Shown one piece after another: positions 1-9,843 of a stretch of DNA of 13,451 bases (within the stretch, counting starts at the first letter, position 1; each line of letters opens with the position of its first letter). The position numbers and the translations under genes are program-made. The notes under the pieces are model-generated. The model was not told the DNA's origin and searched no databases. It saw only the letters and a list, made by a program, of their open reading frames with translations. The stretch comes from Cyclostephanos tholiformis. Taxonomy: Eukaryota; Bacillariophyta; Thalassiosirophyceae; Thalassiosirales; Thalassiosiraceae. The DNA is taken from contig JALLPB010000845.1 of NCBI GenBank assembly GCA_036939975.1, positions 1 through 13,451 on the forward strand, given 5' to 3'.

Positions 1-2
1 AA

Positions 3-709
3 TTTGGAAGGCTGACCCAGGGCTTAAAAGATGGCAGAGTCAAGGGAACGAATACGATGAAATACATCACAAAGAATCAAATTCCAAAAGACAGACAAAA
101 AGATATTACTTACGCAAGCTTCACTTTTGATTATCGGCCCAACAAAGCGGAAACTCACCAAACAAGACTCACTGCAGGAGGAGACCGTATAAATTACCCT
201 GATGATGTTGGCACTCCTACGGCAGACATGACATTATTCAAAATTCTTGCGAACAGTATTATATTGACTCCAAAAGCAAGATGCATCATGGTTGATATCA
301 AGGACTTTTACTTGAATATATTTGGCGGCGGAGGCAGAGCTGGGGGCTTTATTTTTAAATGCAAAAGAGGGTGTCTATTTGCGACAAATACTCACTAAAA
401 TGGGTCATCCGCAACCTCGCACACCAATTCAAACCGACAACACGACGGCGGAGGGTGTGATTAATAATAAAATTCAACCAAAGCGAAAAAAAGGCAATGG
501 ACATGCGATTCGATTGGTTGAGGGATCGTGAGGCGCAGGGGCAATTTCGGATTCACTGGCACCCAGGGAAGACAAACTTAGTGGATTATTTCACTAAGCA
601 TCATGTGCCTGCACATCATGTTAATGTGCGAGCAGAATTTTTGACTAGAGTCATCAATCTAGCAGAAGCACGACATCAGAGACAGATCAAGACAGCACAA
701 AGCAAGTAG
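3..709 (+). pseudogene. copia pol fragment: truncated RT joined to RNase H, frameshifted
   Basis: The coding trace enters from the window edge in frame 3. It shows conserved RVT_2 blocks (DYRP, TRLTAGGDRI, PTADMTLFK, then MVDIKDFYLN). At about 312-325 the sequence switches to RNase H (AEAELGALFLNAKEG, QTDNTTAEGV), so the rest of the RT palm and the RT-RNase H connection are deleted and the frame changes. A second shift lies in the A7 run at 486-492. After it the C-terminal RNase H part (MDMRF, HWHPGKTNLVDYFTKHH) continues to the TAG at 707-709. In intact relatives these blocks lie in one frame, separated by a few hundred residues. It cannot encode a working polymerase. Confidence 0.85.
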
Positions 710-720
710 CTACAAGGGTG

Positions 721-891
721 TGTTAAACTTCCTACATACGTACGTACGTATAGGAGTCACATGGACTAGCGACTAGCTTCTATTGTTGGAGAATATTTTA
801 AATTCTCTTCCACGTGGAAAGTTTTCCCTCGAGGTTTTCTAGTGAAACAAACAAACTAGATAGCCATAAATAAGTAATCACCTATTTAACA
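721..891 (+). repeat. probable 3' LTR of the copia remnant
   Basis: It starts 11 bp after the pol stop, just behind a short purine-rich stretch (ACAAGGG) that could be the polypurine tract. It begins TGTTAAA and ends TTTAACA, a perfect 7-bp terminal inverted repeat of the TG...CA type, giving a 171-bp LTR. Inside is a TACG tandem run (about 737-750). The 5' LTR is not in the window, so the boundaries rest on the terminal repeats alone. Confidence 0.6.
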
Positions 892-1246
892 CTATTGTTG
901 TTAGTCACTGTTTAGCACTTCCTCATGACAGTCTTTAGCAGAAGACACTCTGGCCAGGTCGGCATAGTTGCACTAGGCTTGCATAGCAGAGTTTAAGATT
1001 GTTTGTAGAATTATGGAAATGCCGAAGACTTCACTTTCGTCAGTTTAGTTACGCATTAGATTATTCATGTCCCATAGTGATTGGACTTTTCGTCATGGAC
1101 GACACTAACTAGATACCATGCTGATAGAGAGAGGAGAATGGTGTACAAAACAAAACTGCTCCATAATGTGGATCCTCCCATGCAAGGGCCTTCGTCCTAA
1201 TGTAACGCTCTGAGGAAAGATTGTACACAAGCGGACGGACGCAGTC
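892..1246. other. intergenic spacer, no gene seen
   Basis: The 355 bp lie between the LTR and the stop of the minus-strand desaturase. I see no coding pattern on either strand. Part of it must be the 3' UTR of the desaturase, but no AATAAA-type signal is obvious on the minus strand. Confidence 0.5.
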
Positions 1247-2712
1247 TCACTTCACAAGCCCCCCCCGCGCCCTCAAATCCTCAACCTTTCTCCTCTCCAA
1301 TGTAACGCGCTTCACCCTCGAGTAAGGCGAGATGCCATCGTCCACGATGTAGTCCCAGATAACCTTCACCCACGAGTGATAGTGGGGAAGAGCGTCGTAG
1401 TACTCTGGTGCAATCCTACGCAATTCCGGCAGGTGCCTGCCACTAACGTTCGCGAAGTCGTGGTGTTCGTTGTGATATCCCACGTTGAACGTCAGCCAAT
1501 TCAGGGGTCCGTAGTAGCTGTACGTCTCCTGCCCATCATTCATCACGTAGTGCTCGGCGATGAAATGCCCGGCCACGGGGTGTAGGCCCATGCCGAAGAG
1601 CGTTCCGAGGACCAGGTAGAGGAGTCCGCGCACCCCCCAGAAGTACAAGATCGTCAGGTCGAAGGCGACGATGCAGGAGATATTGACGTACTCCCATCGA
1701 GTGGGTTGCTTGGGGTTAACGACGAGCGGACGGAGCGAGTAGAAGAGCGGCTGGAGGAAGCACCAGAGCACCTTACGGGGCGTGTTGTGGAAGAACCAAC
1801 CTTCGGTCTCCGTCGGGATGTCGCAGTCGACCACGTCTTCGCCCTGAAACTTGTGATGTTCTGAAAGAGAGGGAGATAGCGAGGGGGGGGAGGGGGGGAG
1901 GGAGGGATGGGGAAATGAAGACGAATTTAGGGCAGGAATTGGCGAACGAATTCAAAGGGAAAAGGGGGGGGGGGGGGAGAGAGAGCAAAAAAGCACTCAC
2001 CCATGTGATAGCGCTTGAAGCTCGAGGCGGCCGGTATGCCCATGGGGAGATTGGCGAATATCGCCAGTAGGCGATTCGACGTCACGCCACCGGCACCGAG
2101 ATTATGGGATAGCTCATGCATTGCGAGTGTCATCATGTGATTGATCGAGCCGGAGAGGGTGTAGCAGCAGAACAACCACGTGTACCAGGGCGCGCCGTCC
2201 AGCAGGTGGAGGGAAAGGAGTTGGAACGCGACCCAGAACGCGACCTTGAACTTCGTGGATGGGTCTATGCCCATGTATTTCTTGATCTCGGGGTGCTTCC
2301 GCAGTATCTCCTGCTTCCTGTTTTTTTTTTTTTTCAAGTGGTAGTGGAGGTTGGTGGTGGGTGTGAAAAAGTGAGCGACGAAAAGAAAACAGATAGAGGG
2401 CGGAGGATCGGAATGATGGGAGAGGTGGGGGGGGTGGGGGCAGGTTCTCGTCGTTTGGGCAATATGGGCGATTGATCAAATCACCACCGCGCTCCTCCCT
2501 CCCCCCCCTTCTTCCGCCGCCGCCGCCAGACGACATCGTCCTCCTTTTTCTTTTCTCCTCTCTCACCTGCGACGATGAGGCTCCTCGTCATCGGCCCAGT
2601 GAAACTTCGGCTCCGCCAGTTTCTTCTCTTCCCGCTCCTTCTCGAGGATTGGGACGTCGTTTTCGACCCCTCCCGTCGTCGCTGGCGGCGGTATGCATCC
2701 GCCTTTCCCCAT
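1247..2712 (-). CDS. sphingolipid (dihydroceramide) delta-4 desaturase, DEGS family
   Basis: Exons on the minus strand are 2712-2567, 2317-2001 and 1860-1247, giving 358 aa. Introns are 249 and 140 bp, both GT...CAG. The family is an ER-membrane di-iron enzyme that adds the delta-4 trans double bond to the sphingoid base, using electrons from cytochrome b5. All three histidine boxes are present: HELSH (116-120), HMEHH (153-157) and HNEHH (284-288). The second is created exactly by the intron 2 splice. [27 protein letters not shown] and the C-terminal DDGISPYSR are hallmark DEGS blocks. The FHW...EPHRRR stretch of exon 1 matches the DEGS N-terminal motif. The start chosen gives MGKGGC, a plausible N-myristoylation signal; animal DEGS1 is myristoylated. 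The frame is open upstream, so an earlier ATG is possible. The protein is about 35 residues longer than human DEGS1, mostly at the N-terminus. Confidence 0.92.
1861..2000 (-). other. intron 2 of the desaturase, almost pure polypyrimidine
   Basis: On the sense strand the intron begins GTGAGT and ends TTTCAG. In between it is largely C and T, including a run of about 14 C and several runs of 6-8 C. The plus strand is therefore G-rich with many closely spaced G runs. Confidence 0.85.
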
Positions 2713-3038
2713 AATGATTCTATTCAACGCTCTCTCTCGACGGAGTCGGGGTAAACGGCGTGCTTTTTGTCCTGATCCCGTGTGCAGGGAAAATTTAAAG
2801 AGGACTTCTGAATCAGAACTCAGGGTTTTAGCGGCTGAAAAGGAAATAAAGTGAGAACCCCATGTTGGTTCCCGCATTTCAAAAAAATGGTTGAACAAAC
2901 ATACCTAGGTAAGCTAACTACCTATCTATCGTACAACATGTACGAATAACATGTATGACGGCATTGGTTTGTCGACCCGCAGCAGGGATGATGGCGACGA
3001 TGATGATGTAGGCCAGTTCTCTCCTCTAAAGAATCGGA
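2713..3038. promoter_or_regulatory. shared divergent promoter region, desaturase / channel
   Basis: The 326 bp separate the head-to-head start codons of the desaturase and the channel, so both 5' UTRs and promoters must lie here. Two visible elements could be protein-binding sites: a 13-nt dyad TTCTGA-A-TCAGAA at 2806-2818, and a direct repeat AACATGTA at 2935-2942 and 2948-2955. No clear TATA box is seen. Function is inferred from position only. Confidence 0.4.
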
Positions 3039-6000
3039 ATGTTTACCGTCCCTCCACTTATCACGCTTTCCATAGGAGACGTCAATTTTCATCTCTATCC
3101 CCGTCCACCGAACGACGACGGGGGCGATGCTCGGTCCTATCCGACCCCAGACTCGGGGTCCACGTCTCCGACACCTCCCCCTCCCATCGCGGTGGTCAAC
3201 GGCGGCACCGACGACGATGGCGATCGATATTACCGCGTCGATCTGAATTCGTTCACGGGCACGCTGAAAATCGCGCGATCCTCCTCCTCCCCGCGGACGG
3301 CGTCGCCTCCTCCCCCCCCCCCGTCGTCGACGACGCTCGATGTCGTGGACGACGAGTCGTCGTCGGGAGGGGTTCATCATCATCATCATCATCATCATCG
3401 ATCGTCGAAGGTCCCCGTCAAATCACTGATCGACCGTTATGGTGGTGGGAGGGACGGTCGATCCCGCAGTCCCGCCCCTCCCGAAAAAAAGCTCGACGAG
3501 GACCGGAAGGTGGCGACCCCACTGTCCACCCCGAAGGCGGTCGGCGATGCAACGACGACGACGATGCCGAAGCCTGCCGAAGAGGCGAGGCCCACCATGG
3601 CCTCCTCGTCGACCTCCCTCTCGGGGCAGGACGCCACGACGACATCGTCCTCCTCGGGAGTCGACGACGGCGGTCGTCGGAACGACGAGATCGCGACGAC
3701 GACGATGACGACGACGACAACGACAACGACGACCGCCATCGCGCCGACGGGCACGGCCACGTCGTCGTATATCGATCACGCGTCGCAGAGTCCGCAGAGA
3801 CCACGAAATGATGGCAATTCCAGCAAGCGCGTATTCTCCCTATCCCCCCCCAGGACGAAATTCGCATCCATCGCTCAGCACGTATTGCACCAGGTCGCGC
3901 TCGCGGGGAAGGACGTAGTCGACGCGTTAGAATCGACGGGCGTTAGCAGGCGCGGGGGGAGCGGATACGTCAAGGTGGGAGGCGACGGGTCGTCTCGGAG
4001 GCGGAATGCCGGGGACGTATGCGACGACGACTACGACGGAGATTACGATGGCGACGCGCACGGCGGAACGGAACTCCATGTCGCTTGCGCGTCCGAGGAT
4101 GGCGTCGACCGCGTGAGGGCCATGCTGCTCCGACGCGACGACGAAGATCTGGGACACGACCTGCACAGTCCGGACCGTCGGGGGAGGTTGCCCATACACG
4201 TCCTATCCATGAACCGTCGTCTGATAGGGAGGGATCCCGACGGGTGCGAGGAGGTCGCGATCGCGCTTATCGAGCTCATGACGCCGGAGAGGGCGGTGCA
4301 GGCGCTTCATCCATCCTGCGGATTGGCCCCGTTCGTTCACGCGATCGATTCGTGGACGGAGAGATTGCATTCTCTCGACGGCGACCCTCCCTCGAGGGGC
4401 GATGGGAAGGATCCTCCCGGACTATCGATTCCGGTCGGTCGGTCGGACGAGGACTATGCGGGGTGCAAATCCACCGTCCGGAGACGTCGCGTTCCCTACC
4501 GTTCGCTTTTTCAGCCATCGACGGTGAACGAATTATCGGTCTCGTCCATCGCTAGGGCCAAATTACTATACCTGCCCGCATTCGTGACAATATCCGATCA
4601 CGAGGTATTCGCCATCCGCATGCTCTCTCGCCTGATCGACGATTATCCGGAGAAGACGAGGGAGGCCATTTTAACCAACGTTGCATCCGTGCCTCTATTC
4701 CTCAAGAGCGTGTTATTGATCAGCGATCCGGATAAGATGACCGAGATTGCGAACACGACTCTGGTCAAGCATGTGGTCATGGATAAGCGAACCGTCAACG
4801 TTTGGCTATGTGCGATGCTAACTGATACGAAGGAGGTCAAAATGCGCGCGGCGATTTACATCAAACTTCTCTCGAGCCTCACCTTCCAAGACCTGGCGTC
4901 TACGAGCCAAAGTCCTGAACGTTACTCCGACAAAGAAATTGAGAGATTCGCAACCTATCGGAAAGAGACCTTCAATGCTGTATATTGCTGGTGAGTCGAC
5001 TCAGACTTGTTGAATGATTCCGCCTTCATTAAATGTCACATAAACTAATTGCTGCTGGACATAAACAGGCCCGGAGTCGTGCCGGCAGTATTGGAGTTGG
5101 GGGATCAAACGATTGAAAATCTTTCCTCGACTCGGGTGATGCGCTACATCACTGATCGGTGCATTCTAAACGACAGAGTCTTCTTCATTTTGGCCCTTGA
5201 CTTCTTTCTATCGTTGTTTATCCTGATGGGGTTTCGGCTGAACGTTGAGCTCCTACTAAGAGATGTAGGGGCTGATTATTCCGATGAAAAAACATATATT
5301 TACTACGGAACTTCAGGTGTGTGAAAATGCGAGCTGACAAATTTTTGTTCCTCTGTCAGCTGAACTCTAATTTAAGGGTGAACTCATATATGTTTTACTC
5401 CCAGGGGTGGCGGCCTACTTCCTGCTTAAAGAGGCAATGACTTTACTTTCACTCTACCTCACATCTACCAAACTTGTGAAACGGTATTGCCTATCAGTGT
5501 TCAATATAATCAATGTCGCCTCAGTTGCTATGCTCATTGCATCTGGATACGCATTCACGGAAGATTCCGCTTTTGCAGATACCATGGGCGTATCTGCAAG
5601 CACGACTATAATCTTGCTTTGGCTCAAACTGATGGGAGCATTCAGGATTCTCAACAGCGCCTTCTCCTTATTTCTCTATGCTATTCACGAAGTCCTGAAA
5701 GAGGTGAAATGGTTCTTGCTTTTTCTATTCTTAATTACATTTATGTTTAGTGATGCAGGTGAGATATGTATACATCGTCCTGCGATTTAATAAAACGAAC
5801 CCGATCGATCGCTCTGCTCACGATTAAGGGTAATGCATTTTCTCAACAGTCAGGGCAATAGCTGCCGCAAGAGGTGATTGTCATGATTACCTTGTCGAAG
5901 TTAACGACTGGCAATGCTCCGACGAATTATTCAGCGTCATCTCTCGGATGTATGCAGTTATCGTTGGTGATGTTCAGCTTAGAATGTTTGAGTCGTCTGG

Positions 6001-6879
6001 CGCCATGGTAGCCATGTTCGTTCTCTTTACGTTCATATCCATCATAATTCTTACGAAGTGAGTACAATATCTTATAATTTTTCGGTGGCGATGATGGTTT
6101 CTTAGACTGAAGTTGTTTGCGCATGTTTGTCCGTAATTTTTCTTCGTTTACTCATCCAACGCTTATTGCAGTATCCTTATAGCGATTGTAATTGAGTCAT
6201 ACGAGGGAACCAAGCAGGTGAGGCGTTATTGTAGAATTATTTTTGCATTCATTTGTCTATTATCTCACTCAAATGTTTGGTCGAAAGAGATCGAGGGAAA
6301 TATTTGATAGGTACGCTGGGTATGACACACAAAATTTTGCATTATTTGTCACTTGAATGTCACTAACAAAGTATCACCCGTAGAGCGAGAATCGAGTATG
6401 CAGCTCATCTTGTAGCACGGAAACAATTCCTACTTCCGAAAGAGCGAACCGATTTCTATGGAGCGACGTATGTTCCACTTGTGGTGCGCCAAATTCTTTT
6501 CTTTGTCTTTCTTCTAGGACATGTATTTGCGTTGATTTCAGCCGAAATAGGAATTTTCGGCTTGATTTATTTCTTTGCGCACGATACTAGCAATCAGTAC
6601 GGCATGATAAGGTCACTTGTAATAGCATATATATGCGTGGGCGCAATTTTCAATGCTTATATTTTATCAGCTGGGGTCATCGCTATGTTTTCAACAAATG
6701 GATCAAGTGGATCAATGAATGACCACGCATGTGCTAAGATCATCAAATTGATTGTACTATTTTTGAAGATGGCAATCAGTTTGTTTCATAGTTGTCTTGG
6801 CTTCAGTGAGGACAGAACAGTTGATGAAGGCGTGTTTACCGTTTCCGAGGAAGTTTTGATAACTAGAGGAAAGAAGTAA
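3039..6879 (+). CDS. TRP-like six-transmembrane cation channel with N-terminal ankyrin-like sequence
   Basis: Exons are 3039-4990, 5069-5316, 5405-5758, 5850-6057, 6172-6217, 6288-6310 and 6384-6879, giving 1108 aa. An in-frame TAA at 3027-3029 precedes the first ATG. Residues 1-330 are low-complexity (Pro runs, eight His at 113-120, Thr/Ser/Asp runs). About 343-398 resembles ankyrin repeats (GTELHVAC, RRGRLPIHVL). Hydrophobic segments fit S1 687-707, S2 735-752, S3 763-781, S4 799-818, S5 835-852 and S6 903-926. The pore loop has VIVGD (888-892), placing an Asp at the filter. S6 ends NILIAIVIESYE, the typical ion-transport-domain ending. Two more hydrophobic blocks (975-1008, 1020-1046) follow. 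The family forms tetrameric plasma-membrane or organelle channels, often Ca2+-permeable. Ion, gating and location are not readable from sequence. The TRP-like assignment is firm for the pore domain and weaker for the ankyrin part. Confidence 0.83.
6288..6310 (+). other. 23-nt microexon of the channel gene
   Basis: Without it the S6-proximal exon (phase 0 end at 6217) cannot join the last exon, which needs two bases of a split codon. The microexon encodes RSREIFD plus AG, preceded by AAAG and followed by GTACGC. It restores the frame and yields a charged helix continuing into ARIEYAAHLVARKQF, as expected after S6. The acceptor is weak (AAAG). Confidence 0.75.
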
Positions 6880-6957
6880 ATTGAAACGTACAGGTTGATT
6901 TCTCCTTTTTTTCATTAAGTGCTTGAGCAGACAATAAGCATTGACAGAACAGAAATG

Positions 6958-6963
6958 AATAAA
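6958..6963 (+). terminator. candidate poly(A) signal of the channel gene
   Basis: AATAAA lies about 80 nt after the channel stop codon. Confidence 0.5.
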
Positions 6964-6985
6964 ACAAAGGTCCACAAAAAAACGC

Positions 6986-6991
6986 TTTATT
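6986..6991 (-). terminator. candidate poly(A) signal of the dioxygenase-reductase gene
   Basis: TTTATT on the plus strand reads AATAAA on the minus strand, about 90 nt after the stop at 7078. It is 22 bp beyond the opposing signal of the channel gene, so the two 3' UTRs probably overlap. Confidence 0.5.
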
Positions 6992-7077
6992 CGTTATCGT
7001 AGGTAAGCATGACTCCAATGCATTTGCCCTAAAATTGATTACATAAGCTTGTTATTCCAAAAACAGCCCACAATAAC

Positions 7078-9806
7078 TCATTCATAGATGGGGCAGAAAG
7101 TTCCCATTCCTTCACAAAATACGCCAGGGTCGTTGTAGCGGTGATTCCTGTTCAGGCTATCAATAGCGTTCACTTCTTCTAGTGTCAAATAGAAGTCGAA
7201 TATGGCTCGATTCTCATGCATCCTTCTAAGATTGCTACTCTTGCTTATAGGAAGAGTATCACGTTGAATAGACCAACGCAGCATCACTTGGGCAGCTGTT
7301 TTATTGTGCCTCTTGCTAATCCCATCGATGATAGGGTTATCAAAGAGAAGGTCACTGGGTGTAGCCATGTCCAAGCTGATATACGAAGTACCGCCTAGAG
7401 GTGAGTATGCAGTCACACGAATCCCTGCCTCTCTTGCAAGTCGTATAAGCTTTTTTTGTGAAAGATGAGGGTGGCATTCAATCTGAAGGCTCGTGGGTCG
7501 GATTTTGGCAATGCTCAATACCTGACGAATATGTTGGCAGTTGAAGTTGCTAAGACCAATGAAGCGAGTTTTACCTGTGGTGAGTGCGTGGCCAAGATTC
7601 ATTCGATGAGAATCATGTAAAGCGTATTCATATGATCTGATAAAATATATATATTGACTCACCTGACGCCACAAGTTCCTCCATAGCTTTCCACGTTTCA
7701 CTAATGTCGTTCTTGACCAACACCATTTCCCCATTCATATTTTTCCATTCGGGAGGGTATTTATCTGCAAAAGATACAAACTTGGAGCGGTACTACATTT
7801 GAGATAAATTTTCTTACATGTGTTGCATTTTAGAAACCTCTGACATCTTACCTCCATAGAGATGGGGAAGTGAACAAGAAACTCGTCAACATAATCCAGA
7901 CCTAAATCTTCCAGGCATCTATCCAGTGCTAGGGGGACGTGGTCCGGATGATGATATGTGTTCCACAGCTTCGTGGTAATGTATAGGTCATCCCTCTTCA
8001 CAATGCCTTCATAAATTGCACGTCTTATTCCTCTTCCAGTGAGCTCTTCGTTGCCATAGTCACATGCAGAGTCAAAGCGACGATATCCAGCTACGATTGC
8101 GTTGTAAGCTGTTTCTTCCGGGTCATTTAGACGCCACATTCCAAAAGTCGTAGGATCCGAAACGTTTAACGCAGAGAAATCTTCCATCACCTGGCCTACG
8201 CAATCTCTCTTCACTACGTTGGTTCGTAGGACATCCCCAAACATGGATGCATACACTCTTCTCGGTCCCGTGAATGGATTCCTTGAATGCATGACAAGTC
8301 TGCCAACCCCAGTGAAGGTGGAAGGTAAGAAATTGGGTAGAGCGTAGCTTTCTCTCGTGAAAAATTGAATAGAATCTCACCTGTTGTTGATTGCAAAGAT
8401 GTCGCCCTGCACAAAGAAATAAATGGGGAAGATGCTATTTAGACAATGAACCGTGCAAGAAAAAAGACAAGAATTATCACATGTAATGAATCACCTTTTT
8501 CCATTTGTAAGACACTTTATTTGCATTCATGAAATCAGCGATAGCATCCAAAACTTTGGGATCCATTTCATCACTGAGACAATAACAAAGAAAAAGGGGG
8601 AAGTGCCGTTGAGCCTGGCTGCATGATCAAAGCACATTTTAGCGGTGCAACTGAGGCACACTCACTTATTGCCAAAACGCACAGACTTGGTCCGATCATT
8701 TCGCGAGTCTGCCCATCCGATCCAGGCGGCTACGATAGAATTATGAAATGTCCACTGGTAGATGCCATGGGCATGTTGCTGTTCAATCATCTTCACAGCT
8801 ACATGAATGGGTCCAAATTCAAAAAATAAGTGAAACAGATATTGTGCGAGACCAGCATAAGTATTACAATAGGCACTCACCAGGAATCGGCTCCGTGGTA
8901 ACAGTAAGTGAACCATCATGTGTCCATTCGTACTCTAGACCAGGGATTTCGCTGAGCTTTTTCTCGAGATCCAGCTGGTTGGTTACCTGATAAGTGTTAT
9001 AAAACGACCTACCAATTGGGCTATTTTTGTCATCTTCGGCGGGCATCGTGCGCTTGTATCGTGCTGGAGCACGGTATATGGAAAAATGAACTGTCAGTTG
9101 CTCATATTTCAAGAGGTTCAATTTGATTTGTCAGTTGGAAAATACAACGTACCACCATAGACCTTCAGCTTCTCTATGAACTCTGGATAGTGGTCGGCGG
9201 CGAAACGATAAACTGCGAGAGAATTGCGTACCCGGCATTCAACAGAGGTGAGATGATTAGCACTCATCGTGGTGTAGAGAGCGCGATTATACAGTAGAAG
9301 TGATTGTGCGCTCACCGAGAGTGGAGTCAATCAATGCAGTTTCTCCGCCAGTCTCGGACGGCAAGTCGCAGTAAAAGAACAAGTACTGAGGGGGATTAAC
9401 AACTTGCGCAAGTTCGTGGTGAAAGGGAATCAATTGATCCGGAGGTGCTTCATTGGCGGTATATACCTCCACGTTTGCCTTGACGGGAATTACACGCCTC
9501 GGGGCTTGTCGCATATTTACGACGTTTCGTTTCAGGCGAACATCAGGATGAGAACGATTGAATAACGGGCGAGGAAACGGCTCCCACTGCATGTCCCTCA
9601 CCTGCACCTCCGAGGTAATCGTATTTTTCCAGCTTCAATCCTTCCAGGAACTCGGCAAATTCCTCAACCGTCAGCGGATCGGATCCTTCGTCACTTTGTA
9701 GCAACAAAGCCTTGTGTTTCGCTAGGAGCAAAACGAGCTGCTCTTGGCCGATGCTGCTGAAATTCTCCGCACTGGTACGATTCTCGAGCAGTCTCGTGGC
9801 TCTCAT
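7078..9806 (-). CDS. fusion of TauD/TfdA-type 2-oxoglutarate dioxygenase and xylose-reductase-like aldo-keto reductase
   Basis: Minus-strand exons are 9806-9602, 9504-9316, 9212-9153, 9063-8881, 8798-8666, 8573-8495, 8406-8381, 8299-7852, 7792-7663 and 7574-7078, giving 649 aa with every junction in phase. Residues 1 to about 315 are a TauD/TfdA-fold oxygenase that couples 2-oxoglutarate decarboxylation to substrate oxidation at Fe(II). Iron ligands are H97-x-E99 (in FHHELAQ) and H296 (VMHSRNPF), and R305 or R306 should bind 2-oxoglutarate. [23 protein letters not shown] and GDIFAINNR are family blocks. Residues from about 333 on are an AKR barrel with the tetrad D368, Y373, K402 and H435. 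[18 protein letters not shown] and the cofactor-loop KSSN (596-599) resemble fungal D-xylose reductases, which use NAD(P)H to reduce aldoses. H296 and the AKR tetrad share exon 8, so the fusion is direct. The N-terminus may be slightly short. The substrate is unknown. Confidence 0.85.
8381..8406 (-). other. 26-nt microexon of the fusion gene
   Basis: It lies between TGCAG and GTGAGA and encodes GDIFAINN plus two bases of the following Arg codon. GD.....NN is the expected block just before the distal histidine in TauD-type enzymes, which supports the microexon strongly. Confidence 0.8.
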
Positions 9807-9843
9807 GATATTGTATTGGACGCAATTTCAATAGTTGTCAATA

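Larger units (their letters stand above)
1..891 (+). mobile_element. Ty1/copia-type LTR retrotransposon remnant (3' part)
   Basis: This is the 3' portion of an LTR retrotransposon cut by the window edge. It comprises reverse-transcriptase sequence, RNase H sequence and a probable 3' LTR. Order and motifs fit Ty1/copia (RVT_2 followed by RNase HI), and the closest match from memory is the copia-like elements of diatoms. The copy is dead: RT is joined directly to RNase H by an internal deletion, and the reading frame changes twice. The 5' LTR, gag and integrase lie outside the window or are lost, so the target duplication cannot be tested, although CTATT follows the proposed 3' end. Confidence 0.85.

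Noticed and set aside
2951..3811. 286-aa plus-strand open frame overlapping the channel N-terminus, and several antisense frames at 3418-3867
   Set aside because: Arg/Asp/His-rich translations of the GAC/CGT repeats with no domain. They are by-products of low complexity, and the 3039 frame is the one that continues into the channel.
7742..7771. acceptor at TTTTGCAG directly before ATAAATACCC in the reductase
   Set aside because: It needs phase 1 and loses the [10 protein letters not shown] residues. The upstream TGTAG acceptor (exon start 7792) keeps phase 0 and matches the reductase family.
7735..8292. a separate aldo-keto reductase gene starting at the ATG at 8292
   Set aside because: That ATG lies inside the dioxygenase block [10 protein letters not shown] carrying the distal iron ligand, so it is internal to the fusion protein.
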